A stretch of 64,000 nucleotides of DNA from Nymphaea colorata (lineage: Eukaryota; Streptophyta; Magnoliopsida; Nymphaeales; Nymphaeaceae). Position 1 is the stretch's first letter; each line of letters begins with the position of its first letter. Positions 9,757 to 20,548 of this stretch are shown here, one piece after another. The stretch covers positions 6,763,001 through 6,827,000 of the forward strand of contig NC_045148.1 of NCBI RefSeq assembly GCF_008831285.2. Reading direction: 5' to 3'. The notes under the pieces are model-generated. The model saw only the letters and a list, made by a program, of their open reading frames with translations. It was not told where the DNA came from and did no database searches. The position numbers were made by a program, and so were the translations under genes.

Positions 9757-12662
9757 TGGTATCACTGATAGAGGCAAAGAGTGGGTGAGACTTGAGAGTC
9801 CAGAAGAGAACTACTTCTGTTATCGAGATAGAGAGAGAGCAGGCGAAGAAAGATGCCTGTTGAGAAGAGGTCATCCACGTAGTAAGAACAAGTGGCAGCA
9901 GCCATGTTTGAAAAGTGGAATTGCGTGCCGACGAGTCTGAAGAGAGAGAGAGAGAGTAGGTGGGGATGTGTCGTGTTTGAGAGCTGTAAATACGGGGGAA
10001 GGTAGCGAAGAAGAAGACGCTACGGGCACTGTATTTCTTCATTCTGTCACTGTTAGGGACCCGCCATCTTGCCGGTGCCATGAATGCGGCGGGGCCGGAA
10101 GCTCACCAGCACCTTTTGGATCATCCGTTGGACCTATCCTTTCTTCATCTTCAAGACAGCCTACTTTTTCTCCATTGTAGAAACTGAACTTTCTTGGTCA
10201 AATCGGAGTGGATTATATTTATGCTTTCATAGTCAAAGAAGAGGCCGCAAATTAGATTGCTTGCTTAAATTCAGTACCATTATCCTCATCTTTCCAAACA
10301 TCAGAAGCTAATACTCGGCAATGGTTGGTGCCGGTGAGGAATGTGAGTTAATTTATTAGTTTCTAGAGCGACGGATGCAATTCATAAATCTAATGAATTT
10401 AAATACATTTCATAGAATCCGACCCCTAAGATACACCTGCGCCAGTCAATGCCGACCTAATATTCTAAATAATTGAAGTCAGACAGCACTGCATTAGAGG
10501 GGTCACTGGGTCACTGCCTTACTCCCATCTGTCTTTCTTGAATGGCACAAAAAGCATACTATAAACGATAGTGACCACTCCAAAATTTGAATAAAAGAAA
10601 TAGACTATTTAGCAGTTCAATGCGCTACACAACTCAAAAAACTAATATCATGATGCTAAACTATGAAATTTTTTTAGAGATCTCATTCCATTGTCCCTAA
10701 GAAAGGTCACTACCCACTTGCATATGTACCTTTTTGCCTTATGGTTTACATGGTCTTACTTCAAAACTTATTATGGTTTAGAAAGAGGTTGCACTGGAAC
10801 ATAACAATGACCAATACTTTCGAATCTAAACAAAAAAAAAAAAAAATGTAAACTATCTTACCGCCCAATAAGCTGCAATCTCTTGAAACTTGAAATACTT
10901 CGCACATGTGTAACATAATTAAACAAAAAGAAAAACTAATAACAATATGCTGAATTCTGAATTGAGGGAAAAAAAACTCTTATTTTAACAGAAATTTCAA
11001 TTTTCAATGCTAACCAAAATAATGTTTCTTACATAATTTTTAGCGTCGGTTGTGCCGGCATCAGCCCGCAAGCAGCACTCCTTTAATTGTAAGAATAAAA
11101 AACAGAAAAGATTGGCGAGAATCTGGAACTTTGTTGCGCAAGCGAGTGACAAAGTGACGGCTAAGTTCGACACCCAACAACCACCCACCGAGTAGCTCTC
11201 CAATCTCGTGTTTGACTGACGGGACAAGGCATGTGGAAGGAGTCTCCATCCTCGACTTCCAAACGCTTCCAAATTTCTTCGTCTTCGCCTCGAAATCGGC
11301 CAACTTTTTAACGTGGTCATATCAATTGCATTCGTGGCGTTTTTTGTGAGGATCTTGACCAATGGGTCGTTCACACGTATGCACATGCTAAATTAAAGTT
11401 TGGATTTCCTAACTTTTGCTGATGGAAATAAAGAAAGTTATATTGGCCGATGCATGGTTGGTGAACTCGTCCATTCGTGTTTACAAAGATCGTTCATTTA
11501 TTAAGTCATGAGTTAGATCTAGTCTACTGGAACTCTCAAGGCATTGTTTTTCACTTATTTATAAAGAAATACACGATAAAAATTTATGGTTACCAAGTCA
11601 ACTTTCTGACTTGATGACAATCGACAAAAATACGTGAGAACTAGTGTGGGCTCAACCCATTAAAAATTTCGCTAAAAAAAATTAATTATAAGGTCTCTTT
11701 TGATGTCAACCTGAAATTTGGATGGACACCAAGTTTTTTTGTGGTAAAATTATCAAAGGAAGAATTTTTTGTAGAAAAAAGTCGGACCTAGAGAAGTCTG
11801 ACTTTTTTGAGGGGCAAAGTTTTTCTAATTTTAATGAAAAAAGCTGCGTAATTTTCCTTATGTTTGGTACAAAACTGAAAAAAAATCTAAAACTGAAAAA
11901 AAATCTACATTGCACAATGTTTTTTTTTTTTTTTTGCATCAAAGGGGTTTTAAAGTTATCATGAAAAAAAAAAAAACCCATGGTAAAAAGTAAGGTAAAC
12001 TTACATTGTTTCATCTAATTTGGTAATTTAATTTTTTTTTTTTTTGATTTGAAAAAGAAAAGCCATAGTTTTCCTCTATACATAGGAATTTCCTATGCAT
12101 CAAACGGGTTCTAAGAAACACCCACATCAGACCTAGTCTAGTAACTGGAGTGCACCTCAAAAAAAAAAATTGAAGAAAAGAAATTCTTCGACTCTGCTAT
12201 TGTTGATGACTCAGTCTTCATGGGATTCGAATATAAATCACCAATTTTCCAAGAATGAGGGAATTCCCTCCTGACCATGGAGTTTTTTTCGGTCGGCGAA
12301 AATTTACCACCTTAGGCACTTTATGTTACAAACTATCGCTTTCATCCTTTTCCGACGAACTTTTAGCCGGGAAGTTTGCCATGTGCTGAACGACGGTCAC
12401 AATTAAGATGTGTATCTCGTAGATGACATTTTAATTAAAGTGGCACTTATATAAGCAAGTGTCGCCATTATCGAATTGCATTATTGGGCCGACGCCATGT
12501 TCATAAAAGGCTATTTACCATACTTTTAGTCATTTTTCTAAATTAGTATTTAAATATAAACAATAAGTCACATACGTGCCACTGTTCACGGCCGGGCAGA
12601 TATTGTATAAACCGTAAGTCGTTACATTATCGAAACCTATATTGACATCAACGAAGTAACTT
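9757..12662. other. Intergenic between the divergent BAHD genes, first part
   Basis: Contains a GA microsatellite near 9940-9955, a GC-rich patch near 10060-10130, and AT-rich sequence beyond. At about 11690-12110 there is an A/T-run-rich segment bounded by TTTGATGTCAAC and GCATCAAACGGGTT, possibly an old MITE. The reading frames at 10997-11386 and 11706-12014 show no recognisable family. Confidence 0.4.
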
Positions 12663-12850
12663 AGGTTGTGTTTGTTTATATGAGATCCTAAGATCTTAGA
12701 TTCATAGATTTAAAGGTTAGGCTTCCTCTATTTGATCTTAAATTCATAGTTTTAAATTTAAATCAGTCTGTTTAAATTGAGGATCTCTCAAAACAAACGT
12801 GTTTTTATGCACCATCAAATCTAAGATCCAAAGCTATCAAACAAAACTTC
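12663..12850. mobile_element. Putative short MITE with GTGTTTG termini
   Basis: The left end is AGGTTGTGTTTGTTTATA. The right end is the inverse of GAAGTTTTGTTTGATAG. Inner GATCCTAAGATCTTAGATT motifs recur in inverted form (AATCTAAGATCC) near the right end. It resembles 1955-2245 and has no reading frame. Confidence 0.45.
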
Positions 12851-13813
12851 AATGTTCTCCTTTATTTGTTCGCGTAAAAAAAAAAAAGTCTAACTTAAAA
12901 TCGAAAGAGGGTATCAAATGTTGAGAATTTCGAAGAGGATGTAACCCCGAACAAAAAATCATGAATTATTGATTGGAAAACCCAGAACAAAAAATCATGA
13001 GTTATTGGTTGGAAATGATCAAAATGCTTTTATTGTGTGAATAATAAAAGATGCTCTTTTGAGAGGAAATTAAATTGGAAGGCAAGAAAAAATTCCTTTT
13101 TTAAATTATGAAACTGCTCCTTTATAAAACATAAACACAATCCTTCACATGGTAGCAGTGAAGAATGAGCACTTTAAGTGTAAATTTCAAACTTAAAAGG
13201 GGCACTCATATGCAAAAGAATAAAAGTTAATAAAAAAAATTTATATAAATAATGCAAATTTAATGGTCTAGTGTGGGCAATTGCCCACTCCAATTACAAC
13301 GCTGGCGACATAACATGGAAATCGCTACCTTCGGTATATAATTATCAAAAAAGAAAAAGACATTTATTCAATGGAATGTTAGGACATTTGGGCGGTGCTC
13401 CTTGACATCTGTCGGCAGCTCTTCCTTCGTCGGTGTATTTTATTTTTTCTTTCTTTGACCAAATATTCAGCGGAAGTGACTTCAAACCCTTTTCTCTCTC
13501 TTTCTCCTACTGCCTCTTTTTGCCTTTTTTTTTTTTTTTTTTTTGTGCAATCTAGCTGTATTTTTAAAAATTGATTTTTTAAAAATAAAGTAAAAAAATA
13601 ATCATTCAAAAGAGATGTGCGGCCTTTCTCCAATAATGGTGGTTGTTGATTTGTATTTTTATATTTCATTAATTGTCTCCAATAAATGAAGGGGGAATTT
13701 CCAGCCCGCATTATGCTGAACTCTTGGACCAGCCATTCCATAGCCGCCCACAACACGTCTCCTGGCGACGCGTCACGCAGCGGACGGCCCCATGCTCGGT
13801 GAGCCCGCGTGTG
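12851..13813. other. Intergenic upstream of BAHD gene 2
   Basis: Contains an imperfect duplication around 12950-13015 (GAACAAAAAATCATGA twice), the sequence GTGTGGGCAATTGCCCACTC near 13270 shared with 3703 and 45440, a 20+ T run near 13525, and then a GC-rich promoter region from about 13700 (GACGCGTCACGC near 13765). The reading frame at 13379-13834 on the minus strand is not recognisable. Confidence 0.4.
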
Positions 13814-13820
13814 CATAAAA
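13814..13820 (+). promoter_or_regulatory. TATA-like box of BAHD gene 2
   Basis: CATAAAA lies 67 bp upstream of the ATG at 13888, followed by a CT-rich leader (GCTCGCTCTCTCTCC) typical of plant transcription starts. Its context is weaker than the TATAAATA of the paralogue. Confidence 0.45.
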
Positions 13821-13887
13821 CCAGAATGGGTCACAGAGCGAGGAAGTCTAGCTCGCTCTCTCTCCAGAGTTACTGTAGACCACGGCC

Positions 13888-15273
13888 ATGGATGTGAAAC
13901 ACCATCGCTGCACGTTGGTGAAGCCGGCGGAGAGCCTCCGCCGGAAATTCCGGCTCAACATCTTCGACAAGAAGGCCTCCGACCTGCACATCGCCGTCCT
14001 CTTCCTCTACAACAAACCCGGCACCTCTCCCAACTCCCAAATCATGCTCGGCCTCTCCAAGGCGCTTTCCTACTACCCCCAGCTCGCCGGCCGCCTCTCC
14101 GACGGCCACTTCGTCGTCGACGACGACGACTGCGGCGTCCCCGTCTTCGAGACGACGGTCACCGGCCAGCTCGACGACTTCCTCCCGCTGGAGCCCTCCC
14201 CTTCCCTCTACGACCTGCATCCGCACCCGGAGGGCTCCAATCCCATGCTCATGGTGCAGCTCAACCGGTTCGACTGCGGCGGGCTGGTGATCGGCCTCTG
14301 CGCCAGCCACAAGGTCGCGGACGGGCAGGCCATGAGCAACTTCTTCCTGTCCTGGTCTCAGCTGGTGAGGTCGCCGGAGACGGAGCTCGACCGCCGGCCC
14401 ATCCACGACCAAGAGTCCCTCCTTGTCCCCAGGAACCCGCCGGTCTGCAGCCACCCCCACGAGAGGATCGAGTTCTCGGACTCCCCACCGCCGGCGGGCG
14501 ACACCGCTGACGTGAGCGACAAGATCCACAATCTCGTCGTCAACTACTCATGGGAATTTGTAAACGAACTCAAGAAGAGGGCTTCATCCGCCACCAGCCC
14601 CGCCGGGTTCCAGCCCAGCACCTTTGCCTGCCTCCTCTCCCACGTCTGGAGGAAGGTGAGCATCGCCCGCGGCCTGCGGGACGACGAGGTCACGTCGGTG
14701 CGGGTGCTGGTGAACGGCAGGCCCCGGCTGGGAATCGCACCCGAGTTTTTTGGGAACGTGGTTCTGGACGCGTATCCGAAGACCACGGTGGAGGAGCTCG
14801 TGAAGGTAAAGTCTTCTTCTATGGCCGGACTGGTAAAAAGAACGTCATGCTACCACCTTTCCAACATCCGTTTTCTGACATCTCTTTGTAATTGCATTGC
14901 CTTTTAACAGGAGGGAGTTGGGTATGGCGCAAGATTGATCAAGGAGGCTGTCGGAAAAGTTGATGGCGACTACTTCCAGTCTTTCATCGACTTTGGGGAG
15001 GTGAACAAGGAGAAGGAGCTGGTGCCTTCACAGGACGTAGGCGACAACTTCTTGAGCCCAAACTTGGAGGTGGATAGCTGGTTGGGCTTCCGCTTTCACG
15101 AGGTGGACATGGGGGCGGGGGCGCCCTACGCCTTCCGCCCCTCTTGGATCCCCATGGAAGGCCTTGTCATCTTCGTCCCTGCGCCTTCTGAAAAGGGCGG
15201 CGTCGATCTCATAATCACGCTCTTCAAGGAGCACGCAGAGATGTTCAAGAAGATTGCGCACTTCATTGACTGA
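13888..15273 (+). CDS. BAHD acyltransferase 2 (agmatine/tryptamine hydroxycinnamoyltransferase-like)
   Basis: Paralogue of the gene at 7492-9635, in the opposite, divergent orientation. Exon 1 is 13888-14805 (306 codons). Exon 2 is 14911-15273 (120 codons plus stop). The 105-bp intron is phase 0 (GTGAAG|GTAAAG ... TTTTAACAG|GAG) and sits at exactly the same codon as in the paralogue, but is eight times shorter. The product is 426 residues. HxxxD is HKVAD at 141-145. The DFGWG position reads DMGAG at 372-376. Both genes share the N-terminal KxxxLNIFD(R/K)KAS(D/E)LHI block and the GRPRLGI segment. The start is the first in-frame ATG after the TATA-like box, in a good context (GGCCATGGA). Acyl acceptor and donor cannot be read from sequence. 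An amine acceptor such as agmatine, putrescine or tryptamine is inferred from overall resemblance. First-exon GC is very high. No disabling change is seen, so the gene is probably functional. Confidence 0.92.
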
Positions 15274-17167
15274 TAGCGCCATTGTTTTCCCAGAGATTTT
15301 GCACTCTTCTTCTGATGCTGAGTTAATTAATGCATTCGTGCTTGCTCTTTTTCTTCTTTTTTTTTTTAATCAAAGAAGAGCCAGTTGTAATAACAGACAC
15401 AGAGTAATCAATGCAATTCCATACGTTATAAGCCTAAGGTTTTACTGGTCAAAGAGGCGCCTGCGTGCACCAAAAAATTAAAATTGAAGTAGATGATGGT
15501 TGGGTATTTTACAAATTTTTTAACAACTAATATTTTTTGGATTTTTAAATTTTTATAACTCTTTTTTATTTATATAACTCTACAGTTAAAGGTATTTTGA
15601 TCATTATATATAATGGTTAGACCTGGGCGTCAGGCGGCCTGGTCCAAGAGTTTGACCTGGGTCGATCTAATACCGAGCCGGGTCCAGCCTGATTAAAATT
15701 AAAAAAATATTTTTTAAATATAAAATAAATTTTTAAAAATATAAAATATTATGAAGCTTATCGAGATCATTGTGGTGAGGAGGGTCTTAAGGTCTCGTCT
15801 CTATCCTAATTTACAGGCATCATTCGGGGTCTTGAGGCGTTTGCGCCATGGATCACTCTATTTGAAACATTAATTCAATGTTGGATTTGAATTGGATTTG
15901 AATGGACTGGATCTATGTTGGATTTGAATGGCCTGGCTTTAGTTGTTATCTGGGTCAGCTTCACGAAACCCCGGGTCACTATTTTATAGTCGATTAAAAA
16001 TTTATTAACTATATATTTAATGTCCCACAAAAAAAAAAATTAGGTCTTCGCCTAATGGTGTTATTTTGAGAAATAAATACATAGAACAAGCGTTTCTTTT
16101 TTGGGGTGGGTTGGTGAGGGAGAGAGGAGAGCTTCACCAACCAAAGAACTCTGCCCTTCATCTCTACAAGATTCCCCAGCTTTGACTTTAAAAGATAAGG
16201 AGATAAGACCACTTTGGACTCATGGTGGCGCCCATAGTTAAATTTATTAATTGACTTACAGACGAATCAAACATCAGATAAAAAGAACTCTCCTTTGTGC
16301 AAGTACAAGTGCATGTCAATGTTTCTATATTTTACTGCTGCCTTTTCTTTCATGTGGTCACGTACAATATATTCTACTTTTTCTAGTCTTTTCTTCTTCA
16401 TCGGCTGCAAAAAAAAAAAAAAAGTCTTTGGCTTTTCCTTTTTTTCTGACCTTGTTTAAACTGGGGATGTATGACCCTTCATATAATTGACTCCTGCCCT
16501 TCTTTCTATTCAAGAAGCAGCGTTAAACTCGAAGGAAAATGATGTGATGATTTCTATATGTAGTGATAGGAAACGACATGCACATGTGAGAGGAAATGGA
16601 GTGCATGTGCGTGTGTGTGTGGTGGTTGTGCAATCAACGACAAAGCTCCTCATGTTGTATTCAATGAATATAATTATTCAATTCTTGCAATTCAACTTGC
16701 CTTTTGAGAGAAAACAAATATAAAATCTAATTTATTGATGTTACTCTCAGCCATTTAGTGTGTATTCTACGAGTTTATGACATTTTCGCTAGTGTTGAAA
16801 TTTTTGACATGTTTGCTTCAGCAGAACTAACGTTTTGTGATTGAAGCGGTCGTGAAGGTAAAGGTCAAAGACGAATTTAATTAAGATATGCCTTATCTAC
16901 CTTGACCAACGTTTATCTCTTCCTTCTCTTTTCTTCTTTTTTTTTTGTCGCTCAGATTTGACAATTTGATGTGATATTTTCCTTTTTAATGTATTGCTGG
17001 AAATCTGGAGCAAACGTGGATATCTTGTCTGCGGTAGACTTGAAAAAGACATAATGGTTGGTGGCCCCAAGAAAGAGACTCAGCACATCGGTTACTTTGA
17101 AGGGCATCGCGTGGATTAATCTAAAAAAAACATTTGGTGAACCAAGCATTTAATTTTACATTGTTTC
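15274..17167. other. Intergenic after BAHD gene 2
   Basis: The first ~250 bp is the likely 3' UTR. From about 15614 to 15980 there is a GC-rich then AT-rich segment with GGCCTGGTCC, CCGGGTCCAGCC and TGGATTTGAATGG repeats, of the kind seen in hAT-type MITEs. The rest is AT-rich with a GT run near 16610. No gene recognised. Confidence 0.4.
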
Positions 17168-17287
17168 TGTAAAAATTATTAATTCTATATGGAATGTGCT
17201 CAGTTTATGTAAAAATTATTAATTTTATATGGAATGTGCTCAGTTTATGTAAAAATTATTAATTTTATATGGAATGTGCTCAGTTTA
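17168..17287 (+). repeat. Three 40-bp tandem repeats
   Basis: The unit starts TGTAAAAATTATTAATT and ends TGGAATGTGCTCAGTTTA. It occurs three times at a strict 40-bp period, with one C/T difference in the first unit. Confidence 0.95.
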
Positions 17288-17289
17288 GA

Positions 17290-17500
17290 TTCTCATAGAT
17301 GATGCTTGCTCCCTTTCATTTCTGTGGATGCTACTTTTTAGATTGGTTGGCAGGCGAAGATATGATATACACGATGCTCAAATTGAAGGGTGTACCATAG
17401 AGCTACACATTCCAAACCAATCTTTGACCTTGAAAAGAGAAAAAAAGGGTGGCTTTCGCCTCTCGCATATCACTTAAAACATGCTTAAGTGTGTCTTTAT
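17290..17500 (+). repeat. tRNA-derived SINE-like repeat, copy B (head degraded)
   Basis: Shares the body of 4181-4430 in the same order: GGATGCTACTTTTTAGA, ATTGAAGGGTGTACCATAG and GAAAAGAGAAAAAAAGGGTGGCTTTCGCCTCTCGC. The tRNA-like head is not recognisable here. Confidence 0.4.
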
Positions 17501-20500
17501 ATAACCATCTTTTATGACTTTTCTTAATATTAATGGCCATACTTTTCATATCAATCAGATACTTCTGTAATAAGAATTATACTTTTTATAAAAACAAGCT
17601 ATCAAATCAGAGTTAATTGGTAAACCTTGATGCCCAAAAAATAAAATAAAGAGCTAGTTAGCTTTTCTTACTAGAGAAATGAAAGATGTTAGCAACTTGT
17701 TTTCAGATTTCAATATTATCTTCCACTGAATTACTTTTCAACTGATCCTCTCTCTCCTCACCTAGCGAGGGAAAATTTGATATATGGAAATTGGAGCTTA
17801 CTTTTTTTTTGTTTAGTTTGGAGACGACAACCGATCTCTTCATGCGTTTCTTTTGACAGTTTTAGTAAAAAGGAGCCCATTAACAAAAAAAAAATATTAA
17901 GTGTTACTTATTTTCAAAACTATAAAGAAAAACAAGCATTCAAATGAAAATTTCTAAATTCTATAGCAAGAACGAGTCCACTATGAGAGTGACCCGCTCT
18001 GGTCCATTATGAAAATGAAAGGTTTTGAATCTCCGAGCGTCCAAATCGTGATACTGCTCGTTTCTTGGCAAACGTGTCTTCTATAGAGTGGTAGGAAGAC
18101 AATTTCAATCAAACATCAAGCCAAAGTCCATAGAATTTTCCAAGGGACTGAGTTTTCTCGACGTCAGATTTTTTGTAAAGGTCCATACACGATCTTTGGC
18201 AATCCGTTTGACAATAGTAACAGTCATCACGTATAGATTTATGAGATACTTTCATGAATCTACATCGATATTTAATGTAAATACATAGAAAATTTATATA
18301 CTATCATTGTTATCAAATAATCCCTTATGCATCACTTATACAAAATAAATTTAACCATCATCTCAATAATGTAATGCAACTTATGAGTGCTAGAATCAAG
18401 GGTAGCTTCCAGGAGTTATTGCTCTCTCTCCTATTTTGAAAAAAAAAATTTGTTTGTGATTTAAAAATAAATAAATTTAACCCCTACAAAAATTTTGGAA
18501 AATAAAATTTGGCCTCCATAAGACATTATGTGATGTGATGGAAATTGTCTTGAGATTTGTCAATATGGCAGATCTGGCCCGCAGCCGCCCTTATATGATT
18601 GGGTTTTGTAAATCCAAATCTGGCTACATGGTGTATCCCAATTGGTAGAATATTCCTTGGGGTTATTCCGTGCTTGGAAATAAAAATGAATAAATATAGT
18701 GATATTTTTATTCTTCGTCACCATAAATAAAAATAAAGAAAAAAATAATGAATGGTGTGAATGAGCGAATGACTCGACTTGACCCATTGAATGGTGGGTT
18801 CACAATCCACTACCTTAACCCACTTGGCTGCAGCCCGCCCCACCCTGGATCAACCAAACTTAATTTGATTAACCTACTCTGTCTTACATCTTTAAACCCT
18901 AACCATGTTAGGGTTTTCAACTTAATTTCCTTGCAACCCTACATGCAGGTGAAAAGGGCCCCATTCTTTTTCCATTACCTCACAATCAAGAAGATTGATG
19001 CCTACATAAACAGTAAAAGAAATTAAGGAGAAAAACAAGAAGAAAAAACTTTACAATATATATATATATAGAACGTTGCTAACAAAAACCCTAACTCTCC
19101 AGTAGGTTATTTCACGCTAGCTAATTCATAATCAGGCGGTAATTCTCTCAACTCTCTAGGATAATATTGAATGCATTCTACCAATTGATATTCTGCCTCA
19201 CACAAGAGGAAGACCTTAACTTGATTAAATTCCTTGGTTTCATATCTTTAAACCCTTATCATGGTTGGCGTCTTGAACTAGTTAAGAACATCAAATTAAA
19301 AGAAGTGCAGTTCAGGTCGGAAGATGTCCGATTAATAAAGTAGGAATCTGCCAGTAAAGTTGAATTTTTTCTTATTGTGATTAAGAGTCGTGCCCACGCT
19401 GTGTATAATCAGACTGTATCACGTCCAGAGTACCGCACCGGTATATTTCCTTCAAGCCCGTCAGAACAAGCATGCAATCAGATTGGTTATATTAGAGTTT
19501 TCGGAAGAGTTTTGTTAATTTTAGTTGAACCAATTTCAGATGTAACACGTAAACAAAACTTGTTGAGTGGGTTTGGATCTTGATAGATATCTTGCATAAT
19601 TCGATCGTACAAATCATACGTATACAACAAATTCAGAATTTAGTTCAGCAACATAAATATAAGAAAGCTTACATTGTTTTGTCCCTAGAGAGAGTGTGTA
19701 TGTAGTATAGTAGTAGTGCTCTTCATTGGAGGATGATAGCATCGGATGATTCTTGACGAAATTTTCCTTAGTCAGACCTAAAAGTAAGACAATTGTTCCA
19801 AGTTGAATCTCAATGGATAGGCGGAACTCAACACTCAATTAAGTGGTCAGATTTACTAATGGATCACCAGGTTGAGAAATTTGCTGCTTGATGAAAGGTA
19901 AAGAAATGAAGCTTCAAGAAACATCAATGAAATCTCTGCTACCTGGTGTTTTGCTACGCATTTAACATAAGATTTTTATCCATTCAGTAATTCATACTAC
20001 CTTCAAGGCTACAATTTATTTGCATCCACAAGTTGCAACTTCGTGTTTTTTCTTTTCTTTTTGAAAGACCAAACATTTGGGCCCTTGTACACAAGTATCC
20101 TGCACCTTTTACTAGCAATTTAGGCAAATCAATGAACGTTATGAAGCCTTAAAAGTTAAATAAGCGCTTGAAGAATCTTACAGAAAGGAATTCCAACTTT
20201 TACCCGTTTAAGACGCCTAGGTGAAACTTGATATCCTTATTGCTGACTGGTAAACTTGACTAACTTTCGGCATGTCACCTGGAAGAAATATTGGCATATA
20301 TAAATAAAAGGAAGAAATGCATATAGCAAGTATACTGAAAATAACCACTTTTATGACATTAATATATTAGATAAAGCATGTCATACCACTTTTGAAGGTC
20401 GCCCCAACATTTTTGGGGAAATGACTCATCAAAATTAGGTTATTGAAGGTAGAACCAATCTGTTGTAAAATACACAACTTTAAAGTTTAGAAAGAATTAC

Positions 20501-20548
20501 AAGTTCACAAAGGGCACAACACCAGCTATATACAAGAATCCGATGGTG
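17501..20548. other. Intergenic between BAHD gene 2 and AGO7
   Basis: AT-rich, with a (TA)n run near 19055 and only short reading frames (none above 92 codons) without recognisable similarity. The last few hundred bases before 20549 are the likely AGO7 3' UTR on the minus strand. Confidence 0.45.

Noticed and set aside
13809-14529. Long overlapping frames (233 and 219 codons) on both strands over the BAHD exon
   Set aside because: Arg/Ala/Pro-rich shadows of the GC-rich BAHD exon at 13888-14805, which has clear family homology.
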